A stretch of 64,000 nt of DNA from a candidate division WOR-3 bacterium (GCA_039803545.1 JBDRYS010000001.1:897866-961865); one strand, 5' to 3'; counted from the stretch's first letter, positions 17,735 to 26,423 are shown. Translations and numbers: made by a program. The notes: generated by a model from the letters alone, not told the origin.

Positions 17735-18289
17735 AAAACTCTGCAAATCTAAGTAAAATTCCCCGACATTGCTCGATAAAAAATGCTTATGGCACCTTTT
17801 ATGCCAGGAGTTTGAACTCCCTTATGCAGAATAATACTTAAAAAGCTGATCCACCTATTACACTTTTTAAGTGATTCTCTCGTAGTACCCGGTACTCTAC
17901 TTTCTCGCAGGAGCAGACTTTGAATCACGACTTAAAAAGGGCTTAACAAATAGCATAATCTTTCAATCAAGCCCGCAAACCCGAAAAACCTAAGAGTCTG
18001 ATATTTGACATCAGAAATACTTTCACCCTTTATTCTCCTCCAATATCGCCGTAATTTTGACAATACCAGTCGCCCTAATTATAATCTTGAAGTTCGCAAT
18101 GCAAGTTGAATTTTATTCTTTAATGTTATTTTCCGATTCTGAATTTCAAAGAAGGGCAGACCTTAGCTGGGTCAAAGTCCCAAATAAAAAATCTAAAGCC
18201 CTTGAGGCAATGTTCGCCAGCCAAAAACTTACATATTCACAAAAGCTTTCAATGAAAAAATTTCTAAACTTTTAAGGAGAGAAATTAAA
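17735..18289 (+). promoter_or_regulatory. Gene-free region: strong promoter and long leader of the P-type ATPase
   Basis: No credible gene. A perfect consensus promoter is at 18057-18085 (TTGACA, 17 nt, TATAAT). It implies a ~200-nt 5' leader before the ATPase ATG at 18290. In the leader, AAGGGC (18152-18157) can pair with GCCCTT (18198-18203), and AAGGAGAG precedes the start. An ORF that appears to start with TTG at 18057 is only the -35 box. Further upstream, 17790-17804 resembles a sigma-54 site (TGGCAC...ATGC with GG/GC spacing of 10). Confidence 0.6.
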
Positions 18290-20812
18290 ATGGCAAATGA
18301 AAATCTCGAGAATTTCTGGAGTTTAAAGGTCGAAGACGTAATAAGAATTTTAAAAACCTCAGATAATGGGTTAACAAGCAAGGAGGCCCAGAGCAGACTA
18401 CGTATATATGGACCCAATGCCCTCAAAGCAAAGAAACAATTAAACGCTTATAAACTCTTTCTATCACAATTTAAAAGCCCTATTATCCTCCTTTTAATAA
18501 TCGCAACTTTGCTTTCCCTCTTCTTGGGAGATTGGGTTGATGCAGTCATTATTTTCTCGATAATCCTGATAAGTGGAGTACTTGGATTCTGGCAAGAATA
18601 CAGCGCATCAAATGCCATTAACAAACTCCTTTCCATCGTGCAAATCAAAGCAGAAGTTTTAAGAGACGGCGTAAAAATTGAAATTCCAGTGGAAGAAATA
18701 GTTCCTGGAGACATCGTAATCCTCAATGCAGGTGACATCGTGCCCGCTGATGGAATAGTTATTGAATCAAAAGACCTCTTTGTGAATGAAGCAGTGCTCA
18801 CGGGAGAAACTTTTCCAGTAGAAAAAGAAAAAGGAATTTCACCAGAAGAAGCCCCAATCAATCAAAGAAAAAACGCGCTGTGGATGGGCACAAGCGTTGT
18901 TAGTGGAACAGGAAAAGAACTGGTTGTAAGGACAGGGAAAAACACGGAATTCGGCAAAATTTCAGAGCATTTGCAGTTCAGAGCACCTGAGACAGAATTT
19001 GAACGGGGAGTTCGACACTTTGGCTACTTCTTGATGGAGGTAACTCTAATCCTCGTAATTATAATTTTCTTCGTAAATGTCGTTTTAAAGAAACCTATTC
19101 TGGATTCCTTTCTCTTTTCGTTAGCCCTCGCCGTTGGACTTACACCTCAATTGTTGCCAGCAATTATAAGCGTAAATCTCTCTCATGGTGCAAGAAGAAT
19201 GGCACAACTGAAAACCATAGTTAAAAGGCTTTCTTCTTTAGAAAACTTTGGAAGCATGAATATTCTCTGCTCTGACAAAACCGGAACCCTAACTCAAGGG
19301 GTAGTTAGCCTGCAGTCAGCCCTTGACCTAAGCGAAGAATTTAATGAAAAAGTTTTGCTTTATGCTTATCTCAACTCGTACTTCGAAACAGGATACTCTA
19401 ACCCTATTGATGAGGCAATCCGCAGGGACCACAAATACGATGTGTCAGGCTACACAAAATTAGATGAAATTCCCTACGATTTTGTGAGAAAACGATTGAG
19501 TATCGTTGTTAAGTGGAGGGTAGAAAATTTAATGATAACCAAAGGCGCCTTGAGTAATGTTTTAGAAATCTGCACCTTCGTAGAGCTTGGAGATAGCAAA
19601 ATTGTAAAATTAGATTCTGTAAAAGAAAAAATTGAAGAAATTTACGAAAAACATAGCAAAAAAGGCTTCCACGTTTTGGGAATCGCTTACAAGAATGTAG
19701 AAAGAGTCCCCGTTGACAAAGAGGATGAAAACGAAATGATATTTTTGGGTTTCCTCGTATTTGATGATCCTCCTAAACCCGGAATCTCCGAAACAATCCA
19801 AAATCTGAATAACTTAGGGATAAAACTCAAAATCCTCACCGGTGATAGTAAGATTGTTGCTGCTTCCCTTGCTGAACGAATAGGACTCCTCCAGAGGAAT
19901 ATTCTTACAGGCCCGGAATTAAAAAAGCTGAGTGATGAAGCCCTTCTTAAAAGCGTTATGGATACTGACATCTTTGCAGAAATTGAGCCCAACCAAAAGG
20001 AACGCATAATCCTCGCACTTCGTAAAAGAGGCAATGTAGTAGGATACATAGGAGATGGAATAAATGATGCCCCAGCACTTCACGCCGCCGATGTGGGAAT
20101 ATCCGTTGATAATGCCACGGACATCGCCAAAGATGCTGCAGACATCGTATTAATGGAAAAAGACCTGGATGTTCTTATTGAAGCCGTGAAAGAAGGAAGA
20201 AAGACCTTTGTAAACACGCTCAAATACGTTTTTATGGCAACCAGTGCAAACTTCGGAAATATGTTCAGTATGGCCGGCATATCCCTCCTCATTCCATTCC
20301 TTCCCCTTCTGCCAAAACAAATATTACTTACGAACCTTCTAACAGACCTGCCTGAAATGACAATAGCTACAGATAATGTTGATGATGAACTTGTAAAGTA
20401 TCCTCACCGTTGGGACATTAAATTGATACGCAAATTTATGGTAATTTTTGGACCACTAAGCTCTGTTTTCGACTATCTGACCTTTGGACTTCTATTATTA
20501 ATTTACCATGCAAATGAAGTCCTGTTCAGGACTGGATGGTTTATTGAGTCCGTTGCTTCAGCCTCAATGGTGGTTCTGGTGGTAAGGAGCAGGCGATCCT
20601 TATTCAAAAGTGAACCTGGAAAATACCTATTACTGGCAACTCTTTCCGTAGGGGCCTTCACTTTCCTGTTTCCTTTTACTCCCCTTGCAAAAATCTTTGG
20701 ATTTGCACCCCTGCCCATTCACTTATTTTTAGCTATTTTGCTCGTTGTAATCCTCTACATCGTAACCGCCGAAATTGCGAAAAAAGTCTTCTACAAAAAG
20801 GCAAATTTCTGA
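18290..20812 (+). CDS. mgtA: P-type cation ATPase, MgtA-like (P3B)
   Basis: Membrane P-type ATPase (840 aa), most like the Mg2+-importing MgtA/P3B group. Actuator motif LTGETFPVEK near residue 170, phosphorylation motif SDKTGTLTQG near residue 329, hinge GDGINDAPALHAADVGISVD near residue 588, and about ten membrane spans (pairs near 60-110, 245-300 and six at the C-terminus). The segment LLPAIISVNLSHGARRMAQLKTIVKRLSSLENFGSMNILC is close to that of MgtA. The length is slightly short of typical MgtA. It stands alone behind its own promoter and leader. Mg2+ specificity is inferred; a P2-type Ca2+ pump is less likely. Confidence 0.85.
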   Translation: MANENLENFWSLKVEDVIRILKTSDNGLTSKEAQSRLRIYGPNALKAKKQLNAYKLFLSQFKSPIILLLIIATLLSLFLGDWVDAVIIFSIILISGVLGFWQEYSASNAINKLLSIVQIKAEVLRDGVKIEIPVEEIVPGDIVILNAGDIVPADGIVIESKDLFVNEAVLTGETFPVEKEKGISPEEAPINQRKNALWMGTSVVSGTGKELVVRTGKNTEFGKISEHLQFRAPETEFERGVRHFGYFLMEVTLILVIIIFFVNVVLKKPILDSFLFSLALAVGLTPQLLPAIISVNLSHGARRMAQLKTIVKRLSSLENFGSMNILCSDKTGTLTQGVVSLQSALDLSEEFNEKVLLYAYLNSYFETGYSNPIDEAIRRDHKYDVSGYTKLDEIPYDFVRKRLSIVVKWRVENLMITKGALSNVLEICTFVELGDSKIVKLDSVKEKIEEIYEKHSKKGFHVLGIAYKNVERVPVDKEDENEMIFLGFLVFDDPPKPGISETIQNLNNLGIKLKILTGDSKIVAASLAERIGLLQRNILTGPELKKLSDEALLKSVMDTDIFAEIEPNQKERIILALRKRGNVVGYIGDGINDAPALHAADVGISVDNATDIAKDAADIVLMEKDLDVLIEAVKEGRKTFVNTLKYVFMATSANFGNMFSMAGISLLIPFLPLLPKQILLTNLLTDLPEMTIATDNVDDELVKYPHRWDIKLIRKFMVIFGPLSSVFDYLTFGLLLLIYHANEVLFRTGWFIESVASASMVVLVVRSRRSLFKSEPGKYLLLATLSVGAFTFLFPFTPLAKIFGFAPLPIHLFLAILLVVILYIVTAEIAKKVFYKKANF

Positions 20813-21014
20813 GGGCTGACCAATTTTAACCTTTTCCACTGGAAATGCATAAGGTAAAAGGAGATTTTCTCAAATTTAAAGAACAACTTCGATAATACAC
20901 GAACCTAATCATTCTCACCATTAATCCAAATCGCCAGTACCTTTCTTCAATCCCTCTTTTAATGGCCAATTTTACCGATTTTTCACGAAAATAATCCATC
21001 CACCTTAAACATAC

Positions 21015-21043
21015 TTGACAATTCACCTATATGAATATATAAT
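21015..21043 (+). promoter_or_regulatory. Consensus promoter, near-leaderless, of the PadR operon
   Basis: TTGACA (21015-21020), 17 nt, TATAAT (21038-21043), both perfect. The PadR start codon lies only 9 nt after the -10 box, so the mRNA should begin within a few bases of ATG 21053, and no Shine-Dalgarno sequence exists. The spacer and -10 hold alternating TATAT/ATATA inverted repeats that could be the PadR operator. Confidence 0.75.
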
Positions 21044-21052
21044 ATATCTGCA

Positions 21053-21436
21053 ATGAAAAGACGCTGTTGCATAACGAAATTCGAGGTAGGATATGCCGGT
21101 TTACAACCCAGCTATATCTTGCAGGGGCTTATTTTGAAACTCTTATCCCAAAAACCGCTCCACGGTTACGAAATTTTAACAAAGATAGAAGAACGTTTCC
21201 CCAATATACCCGCCTTTAGAGAGCTCGTAGAAAACGGCCTCGGTTACAGAATTCTTAGAAGCTTAGAAGCAATAGGATTTATTACCTCGGAGTGGGAAGT
21301 CTCTGAAGGTCCCGCAAGAAGAGTATACAAAATAACTGAAAAAGGTCTTGAAGCGCTTAACACTTTCGCAAAAGAGCTGGATGCCTTGAAAAATGCAATT
21401 GATTCATTTAAAAATTTTTTAAGCGAGGAGGTGTAA
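21053..21436 (+). CDS. PadR-family transcriptional regulator
   Basis: Winged-helix regulator (127 aa) of the PadR family. LILKLLSQKPLHGYEILTKI near residues 25-44 is the family signature; RILRSLEAIGFITSEWEVSEGPARRVYKITEKG is the wing. A Cys pair (CC, residues 5-6) at the N-terminus could bind metal. It heads an operon for a Cys/His-rich protein, a NifX-like protein and membrane transporters, so it probably controls that operon and itself in response to a metal or metalloid (inference). Confidence 0.85.
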   Translation: MKRRCCITKFEVGYAGLQPSYILQGLILKLLSQKPLHGYEILTKIEERFPNIPAFRELVENGLGYRILRSLEAIGFITSEWEVSEGPARRVYKITEKGLEALNTFAKELDALKNAIDSFKNFLSEEV

Positions 21437-21438
21437 AT

Positions 21439-21708
21439 ATGTGCAGAAGAGGCAGATGTCACAATAGTATGGAATTTGGCCCTGGATGGGCCATGAGAGT
21501 TGGATATCCTGAACCTTGCCCGCCTTACAGACCTTGTTGGGGGGAAGAAGGAAGGCACCCAAAATTCCGGCATCCTCACGGCTGGTGCTGGGACAACTTT
21601 AAGAATGAGAAAGAATTTCTCTTGCAAGAGAAAGAGGCAATAGAAAAATATCTTGAAGCACTCAAAAAGAGGCTTGAAGAGTTAGAAAATGAAGAAAGCC
21701 ATGATTAA
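21439..21708 (+). CDS. DUF5320-like Cys/Pro/His-rich small protein
   Basis: Protein of 89 aa with two parts: an N-terminal segment rich in Cys, Pro, Gly, Trp and His (MCRRGRCHNSMEFGPGWAMR, PCPPYRPCWGEE, HPHGWCW) and a C-terminal coiled coil (EKEAIEKYLEALKKRLEELE). This is the DUF5320 pattern, often found next to NifX/NifB-type proteins in anaerobes. It follows the PadR gene with AGGAGG upstream. Function unknown; a metal-binding role is an inference from the cysteines. Confidence 0.75.
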   Translation: MCRRGRCHNSMEFGPGWAMRVGYPEPCPPYRPCWGEEGRHPKFRHPHGWCWDNFKNEKEFLLQEKEAIEKYLEALKKRLEELENEESHD

Positions 21709-21739
21709 TCTATGGCTTCAAAATAAAAGGAGGTAAAAA

Positions 21740-22234
21740 ATGAAAATATGTTTCACAAGCGATGAAAATAGGGGACTTGAAAGTACAATGAGTTATCACT
21801 TCGGACATTGCCCGTACTTCGTGATCGTTGATGTTGAAGGTAATGTCGTAAAGAACGTAGAAACTATCCCCAATCCTTATGCAGAATCACACAATCCAGG
21901 TGACTTACCACGGTTTATAAAAGAAAAGGGGGTAAATGTAATTATCACGGGCGGTATGGGACCGAGAGCTCAGGCATTTTTCGAAGACTATGGAATCACT
22001 CCCGTCATCGGTGCATATGGAAGGGTAAAGGATGTATTGGAAGAATATCTTCATGGAGAGGTTAGATTTGCAGCCATTGAAGAAGAACACACCCACCATG
22101 AGCATAATTTCGAGAGCGAAACGGGAGACTTAGCAGAAGAAGTTGAAAGGATGAAAAAGGACATAGCAGCATTGCGAAAGGAAATTGCTGACTTGAAATC
22201 CTTATTGATAGAGATAAAAAAGATGATAAGTTAA
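21740..22234 (+). CDS. NifX/dinitrogenase Fe-Mo cofactor family protein
   Basis: Protein of 164 aa with an N-terminal NifB/NifX domain (about residues 1-105): MKICFTSDENRGLES, SYHFGHCPYFVIVD, VNVIITGGMGPRAQAFFEDYGI are family motifs. A His-rich patch EEEHTHHEHNF near residues 113-124 may bind metal, followed by a coiled coil to the end. Such proteins in non-nitrogen-fixing anaerobes are probably metal-cluster carriers. GGAGG precedes the ATG. The coiled coil may pair with that of the DUF5320 protein. Confidence 0.85.
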   Translation: MKICFTSDENRGLESTMSYHFGHCPYFVIVDVEGNVVKNVETIPNPYAESHNPGDLPRFIKEKGVNVIITGGMGPRAQAFFEDYGITPVIGAYGRVKDVLEEYLHGEVRFAAIEEEHTHHEHNFESETGDLAEEVERMKKDIAALRKEIADLKSLLIEIKKMIS

Positions 22235-22243
22235 GGGGCCCCA

Positions 22244-22738
22244 ATGAGTCCAAACCTTCTCGAAGGGATAATCCTCTTAGCGATCGTTATTGCCCTCTAT
22301 GTTTATTACTTCTTCAGGGGAGACAGAAAAAAAGCCGTTGAAGCTTTGAAGAAAAGCGGAAGGGTGTTTTTTCAAAATTCCTTGAGACTTTTTGCCATAT
22401 TCGTTATCATTGGTATTCTTGATAAATTTTTGTCCCCAAAGGCTGTATCGCAATTCTTACTGAAATTCAAGGGATTTAAAGGTATAATCGTCGGTGCTCT
22501 TACCGGTTCCATAATGATGGGAACTGCAGCCTCCAGTTATCCAATAGCCCAGTATCTATTATCTCACAATGCCGGATACTCCCTCGTTGCAGCGTTCCTT
22601 TTCACCTGGGTTGCAATAGGTGTCGTTGCCCTTCCTCTCGAGTTTAAATTTCTTGGTAAAAAGTTCGCACTTTTGAGAAACTCATTCGCATTAATCTCGG
22701 CGATCCTTGTGGCAATTCTAATAGAGGTAATGCTATGA
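22244..22738 (+). CDS. ArsP/UPF0718-type permease, N-terminal half
   Basis: Membrane protein of 164 aa with about four helices. It matches one half of the DUF318 (ArsP, UPF0718) permease fold: FIIGILDKFLSPKAV, then GIIVGALTGSIMMGTAASSYP, the glycine-rich element that occurs twice in full-length permeases. Its stop overlaps the next gene, which encodes the matching half. The family is implicated in organoarsenical or metal export. Confidence 0.75.
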   Translation: MSPNLLEGIILLAIVIALYVYYFFRGDRKKAVEALKKSGRVFFQNSLRLFAIFVIIGILDKFLSPKAVSQFLLKFKGFKGIIVGALTGSIMMGTAASSYPIAQYLLSHNAGYSLVAAFLFTWVAIGVVALPLEFKFLGKKFALLRNSFALISAILVAILIEVML

Positions 22739-23226
22739 AAACTATAATAAAAGATTGGGTATTGGAAATAATAATTCTTCTTATAGCAGTTGTTCTTGCA
22801 ATATTCAACCCCTCAAAAGTTAGCAGTGCATTACTTTTCGCGGCAAAAACTTATCTTAACCTCTTTGTTGTTTTTGGCGCCCTGGCTTTGCTCAGTGCTC
22901 TCATTAGTGTTACAATTCCAAAACAGACCATAGGGAAGATAATCGGTAAACAGAGTGGAATCAAAGGAATTTTAATCGGTGCGGTCTTCGGATCCCTAAT
23001 GGTGGGTCCTCCGTATATTTTCTACCAACTCTTTAAGGAACTTAGAGACAAAGGCGCAGGTGCAAACATCATTGCAACAACGATCAGTGCCTGGGCAATA
23101 AAAGCACCATGGATTCCCTTTGCTATTGCAGTACTTGGATGGAAGTTTACGTTAATTTTTAATATACTGATTTTTGTCTACGCAATCCTCTCAGGTATGT
23201 TTGTAGGAGCATTTTTAAAGGAGTAG
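22735..23226 (+). CDS. ArsP/UPF0718-type permease, second half
   Basis: Membrane protein of 163 aa, four to five helices, with GIKGILIGAVFGSLMVGPPY aligning to the GIIVGALTGSIMMGT element of the preceding protein. The two genes overlap by 4 nt and together have the length and pseudo-symmetry of one ArsP-type permease, so they probably form a heterodimer rather than being a broken gene, since both have intact starts and stops. Confidence 0.72.
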   Translation: MKTIIKDWVLEIIILLIAVVLAIFNPSKVSSALLFAAKTYLNLFVVFGALALLSALISVTIPKQTIGKIIGKQSGIKGILIGAVFGSLMVGPPYIFYQLFKELRDKGAGANIIATTISAWAIKAPWIPFAIAVLGWKFTLIFNILIFVYAILSGMFVGAFLKE

Positions 23227-23231
23227 GTAAA

Positions 23232-24333
23232 ATGATGAAAAAACTCCAAGAACATCTCAATAAGTGGTTACTTGGGTATGTAACCCTGGCCATTATTTTA
23301 GGCCTTTTGATCGGGAAACAAAGTGCCTCCTGGATCAAGGCACATCGAGTCGCGATATCCAATCTCACAACTTTCATTGTCTTTCTCATTATCTACCCGA
23401 TGATGATAAACCTTAAACTGGAATCACTCGTTAAGGCTACTAAGAATCTCAAGGCAATTTTGCTTTCCATCCTTTTCAATTTCTTATGGGCTCCACTCTT
23501 TGGATGGATACTCGTAAAATTATTCTTGACCGACCCCACGCTTTCCTTGGGATTCATGCTGGTTATGGTAGTCCTTGCTCAAGTATGGCTATAGGATACA
23601 CGGGGCTCTCAGAGGGAAACATTGAACTTGCCACCGTGATCGTTGCCTTAAGCTTTATCCTTGCAATATTTGCCATTCCCTTCTGGATGACAATTTTTGC
23701 ACATAACTTTCGTATTCCATTACCAATGGCAGAAATGTTAAAATCAATCCTGCTCGTGCTCATTGCCCCTATGATCTTGGGATACCTAACCCGCATTCTG
23801 CTAACGAAATGGCTTGGTGAAAAAGGATTCAAAAGAATCCAGCCTTTATTCCCTTCCTTGTCTCTGATTTCAATGTTCGCAATTGTTTTCATCATCTTCT
23901 TCAGCAAGGCAACTATGATTATTGCACAGTGGAAGGTCGTACTTTTATTGTTTATTCCTAACATCGCTTTCATCTTTGTTTCACTCCTTTTATTCACCTT
24001 GATAAACAAAAAGTTGAATTTAACATACGAGGATAATATGGCCGTTGTTTTCACCAGCACTGGGAAAAACAACGGGACGGCTATTGCTATTGCAACTACA
24101 GCCTTTTCACCTATGATGGCAATTCCTGCGGCTACATTACCGATTTTCAGATCCTTTTCCTCGTGAGTTATTTAAAAATGGCTGACAAAGTTAAGTGCTT
24201 CTTCTCCGAGAAGAGTCGCGCAGTACAAAAAGTGCTACAGGGAGAAAGAGTCCCGATTTTGCAAAGACTTTTATGTTGTTTCAGCAAGAACAGTGAAGAA
24301 GAGAATATAGAGCCAACTCCAAAATCTTTATAA
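23232..24333 (+). pseudogene. ACR3/bile-acid-symporter-type transporter, two frameshifts
   Basis: Arsenite efflux (ACR3)/BASS-type transporter broken into pieces. The first frame (23232-23594) gives helices up to LGFMLVMVVLAQVWL; the continuation PCSSMAIGYTG, a strong family motif, is in another frame (to 24166). One base lost in the C-run at 23573-23574 would restore it. At 24148 a second lost C ends the frame early; restoring it gives IFQILFLVSYL and continues to a stop at 24331-24333. The repaired protein would be about 367 aa with ten helices. Either true decay or two assembly errors. It closes the PadR-led operon. Confidence 0.75.
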
Positions 24334-24380
24334 AAACACCAAAGAAGCTTATTGATAATATTTAAACTCCATTGAAAATC

Positions 24381-24415
24381 CTTCGGGGCGGGCCGAAGGC
24401 CCGCCCCGAAGTTTT
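24381..24415 (+). terminator. Rho-independent terminator of the PadR operon
   Basis: Perfect 14-bp GC-rich stem (CTTCGGGGCGGGCC / GGCCCGCCCCGAAG) with a GAA loop, followed by TTTT. It lies 48 nt after the repaired transporter stop. Confidence 0.9.
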
Positions 24416-24709
24416 AGAATTCCCAACCTTCAAATCCACCCCAAACAAAGCCAATATGTCAAATCACAGGATTTATTAATTTCAAAAAACCTCCTAGCCC
24501 CTTGTTGGTGTTTTTAAACCCAGTCCACTAGCAATTTCAATAAAAACTCTCTTCCTCCTCTCGCCTTCTAAAGTTAGCCTCTTCTACACAAGACTTTAGT
24601 TTTTTTTAAGCCCACCTTGAGGAATTTACTCTTAATTTTATAAAACTAAAAGCATACTTGACAAAACTTAAAAATTAATTTATATTTTTAAAACTATCGG
24701 AGGTGAAAA
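24416..24709 (+). promoter_or_regulatory. Intergenic region with promoter of the SHOCT-motif operon
   Basis: No gene seen between the terminator and 24710. A promoter TTGACA (24658-24663), 17 nt, TATATT (24681-24686) precedes CGGAGGTG (24698-24705) and the ATG at 24710, giving a short leader of about 17 nt. Confidence 0.75.
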
Positions 24710-25477
24710 ATGGAAGAAGCCATCAAAAAGGTGCTGGACCTCTTAGAACAAGGGAAGATCAGCCCAGAAGAGGCCGAAAGGCTGATTAGGGCAATAAAAG
24801 AAGCTGAAGCGACAAGGGAACAATCGAAAAAGGAAACAGAGAAGAGCGAAAGAAAGCCGCAAGGATTAGGAATCGTCTCCGAGGTGCTCGATGAGGTCTT
24901 TACAGGCGTTGGCGAAACGGTCAGAACCTCCATTGGATCAGCTCTGGAAATTGCTCTTACCAACGAAAAATTCCATTCAGAAACCTTTGAAAACATCAAA
25001 GAGCTCAATATAAAGATTTTAGGCGGTGATCTGGAAATTGAGCCTTCAGAAGATGAGAAAATAACTGCCTCCTTTGAGGGTCGGCACAGAATTGATGAAG
25101 ACCTATTAGATCTGAGCATTGTAAAGGAAGGCACATTGAAAGTTCCACAGAATGTGAAAATAAACCTCTCGGTCCTGGGCGGGGATGTTATTATTAAAGG
25201 CTTTTATTCTGAAGTCAACATAGATGTAAAAGGCGGAGATGTTAGCGGCAAAATCGATTTTGAGAGATTGACCTGCAAGGTAATGGGGGGAGATGTTGAA
25301 ATTAAGACTAAAAAGAAACCCCTTAAAATGCAGGTTAAAGCCCTTGGAGGCGATGTGGAACTACCTTCGGAAATGAAAAAATCTGGAGAATACTACATTT
25401 TTGGGGAAGAAAATTTCAGAGAGGCAGAAGTAAAAGTAATGGGGGGAGATTTCACCCTCGAATTTGAGGAGAAGTAA
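24710..25477 (+). CDS. SHOCT-like / DUF4097-type beta-repeat protein
   Basis: Protein of 255 aa. Residues 1-30 form a short helical motif (LLEQGKISPEEAERLIRAIK) like the SHOCT-type motif. After a charged linker, residues 95-255 form a beta-helix-like domain with a recurring L/M-GGD-hydrophobic unit (ILGGDLEIE, LGGDVIIKG, KGGDVSGKI, MGGDVEIK, LGGDVELPS, MGGDFTLEF), the pattern of DUF4097 proteins. No signal peptide is seen, so it is cytoplasmic or membrane-associated. It heads a five-gene operon with LiaF-like membrane proteins, suggesting an envelope-stress role (inference). Confidence 0.78.
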   Translation: MEEAIKKVLDLLEQGKISPEEAERLIRAIKEAEATREQSKKETEKSERKPQGLGIVSEVLDEVFTGVGETVRTSIGSALEIALTNEKFHSETFENIKELNIKILGGDLEIEPSEDEKITASFEGRHRIDEDLLDLSIVKEGTLKVPQNVKINLSVLGGDVIIKGFYSEVNIDVKGGDVSGKIDFERLTCKVMGGDVEIKTKKKPLKMQVKALGGDVELPSEMKKSGEYYIFGEENFREAEVKVMGGDFTLEFEEK

Positions 25478-25479
25478 AA

Positions 25480-25830
25480 ATGAAAGAAGAAGTTTACAGG
25501 GTGCTAAAAATGGTAGAAGAAGGGAAAATAAACGCCGAACAGGCAGCGAAACTCCTCGATGCGATGGGAGAAGTTCTAACAACACCTAAAACGGGAAAGT
25601 TTATCAGAATATATGTCCAGAGTTCTGATGGCAACAAAATAAACATAGTTGTACCCTTAGGTCTAATTAAAATCCTCTCCAGTTTTATTCCAAAGGATGC
25701 AAAGGCCGTTTTGGACGAGAACGAAATAGATCTTAATCAACTTATAACAGCAGTCCAGGAAGGTGCAAATGGCACCATCGTTGACATTATAAGTGAAGAT
25801 GGGGATGTTGTTAAAATAACCGTTGAGTAA
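25480..25830 (+). CDS. SHOCT-like motif protein
   Basis: Protein of 116 aa. Residues 1-30 repeat the operon's motif (MVEEGKINAEQAAKLLDAMG). The rest is a compact alpha/beta domain with IRIYVQSSDGNKINIVVPLGL and a C-terminal VDIISEDGDVVKITVE, as found in many small Bacillota and thermophile proteins next to DUF4097 proteins. Two bases after the previous stop. No catalytic motif; function unknown. Confidence 0.7.
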   Translation: MKEEVYRVLKMVEEGKINAEQAAKLLDAMGEVLTTPKTGKFIRIYVQSSDGNKINIVVPLGLIKILSSFIPKDAKAVLDENEIDLNQLITAVQEGANGTIVDIISEDGDVVKITVE

Positions 25831-25870
25831 AACAATGGGGTATTAAACTTAAATGCTTTAGGAGGTAAAA

Positions 25871-26083
25871 ATGGTGAGTGGTGGCATTCTACTTATAATC
25901 ATTGGGCTACTTATATGGCTCAATAAAATGGGCATATATCACTGGGTGTGGCGGAGGGACTGGCCCCTTATCCTCGTAATCCTTGGAATTTTATCTTTAG
26001 TATCGTATTTAGAGGGAAAAGACAGATTTCACATACGATACAGGAGAGAAAGTCGTAAACTGGACGAGAAGGAGGAAGAATAA
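25871..26083 (+). CDS. Small membrane protein, LiaF-TM-like
   Basis: Protein of 70 aa with two membrane helices (GGILLIIIGLLIWLNKMGI and PLILVILGILSLVSYL) joined by a short WRRDWP loop and a charged tail. The helix pair with a Trp-Arg-Asp-Trp-Pro loop is the LiaI/LiaF N-terminal membrane module. TTTAGGAGG precedes the ATG. It overlaps the next gene (ATAATGG). Confidence 0.68.
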   Translation: MVSGGILLIIIGLLIWLNKMGIYHWVWRRDWPLILVILGILSLVSYLEGKDRFHIRYRRESRKLDEKEEE

Positions 26084-26421
26084 TGGAACTTATCAGCATT
26101 CTTTTGATTTTAGTGATTGTGGCCTTTTTTGTTCTAATAATGGCTTCAACAAAGATCCGTGGTGGACTTAAATGGGGAATCTTCTTTATCGCGTTGGGGC
26201 TATTGATCTGGCTCGAGAATATGAACCTCCTACCTTTTATAAACTGGAGCAGGGATTGGCCCTGGATTCTCGTTTTTCTCGGACTCCTCTTTCTCCTTCG
26301 CCCTTTCTTCAGGAAGTCTCGCAGGGACATAAGGAAGAAGGTCGAGAACGTGCTTAAAGACCTCGAGGCTGGAAAAATAACTCCTGAAGAAGCAGAAAAG
26401 AAAATAAAGAGACTGAAATAA
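26083..26421 (+). CDS. LiaF-TM-like membrane protein with SHOCT-like tail
   Basis: Protein of 112 aa: one N-terminal helix, then the same pair of helices as the preceding protein with SRDWPWILVFLG matching RRDWPLILVILG, and a C-terminal cytoplasmic motif DLEAGKITPEEAEKKIKRLK that repeats the operon's motif. Likely arose by duplication of the upstream membrane module plus the motif. Role unknown; a membrane anchor for the motif-binding partner is a guess. Confidence 0.7.
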   Translation: MELISILLILVIVAFFVLIMASTKIRGGLKWGIFFIALGLLIWLENMNLLPFINWSRDWPWILVFLGLLFLLRPFFRKSRRDIRKKVENVLKDLEAGKITPEEAEKKIKRLK

Positions 26422-26423
26422 CC

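Noticed and set aside
18057-18275. 72-aa ORF starting with TTG before the P-type ATPase
   Set aside because: The start is the -35 box of a perfect promoter; the frame has no ribosome-binding site or family.
18086-18289. M-box Mg2+ riboswitch
   Set aside because: I could not find the M-box consensus elements; only a long leader with one possible stem is supportable.
20826-21026. 66-aa ORF on the - strand between the ATPase and PadR genes
   Set aside because: It overlaps the PadR promoter, has no ribosome-binding site and no family.
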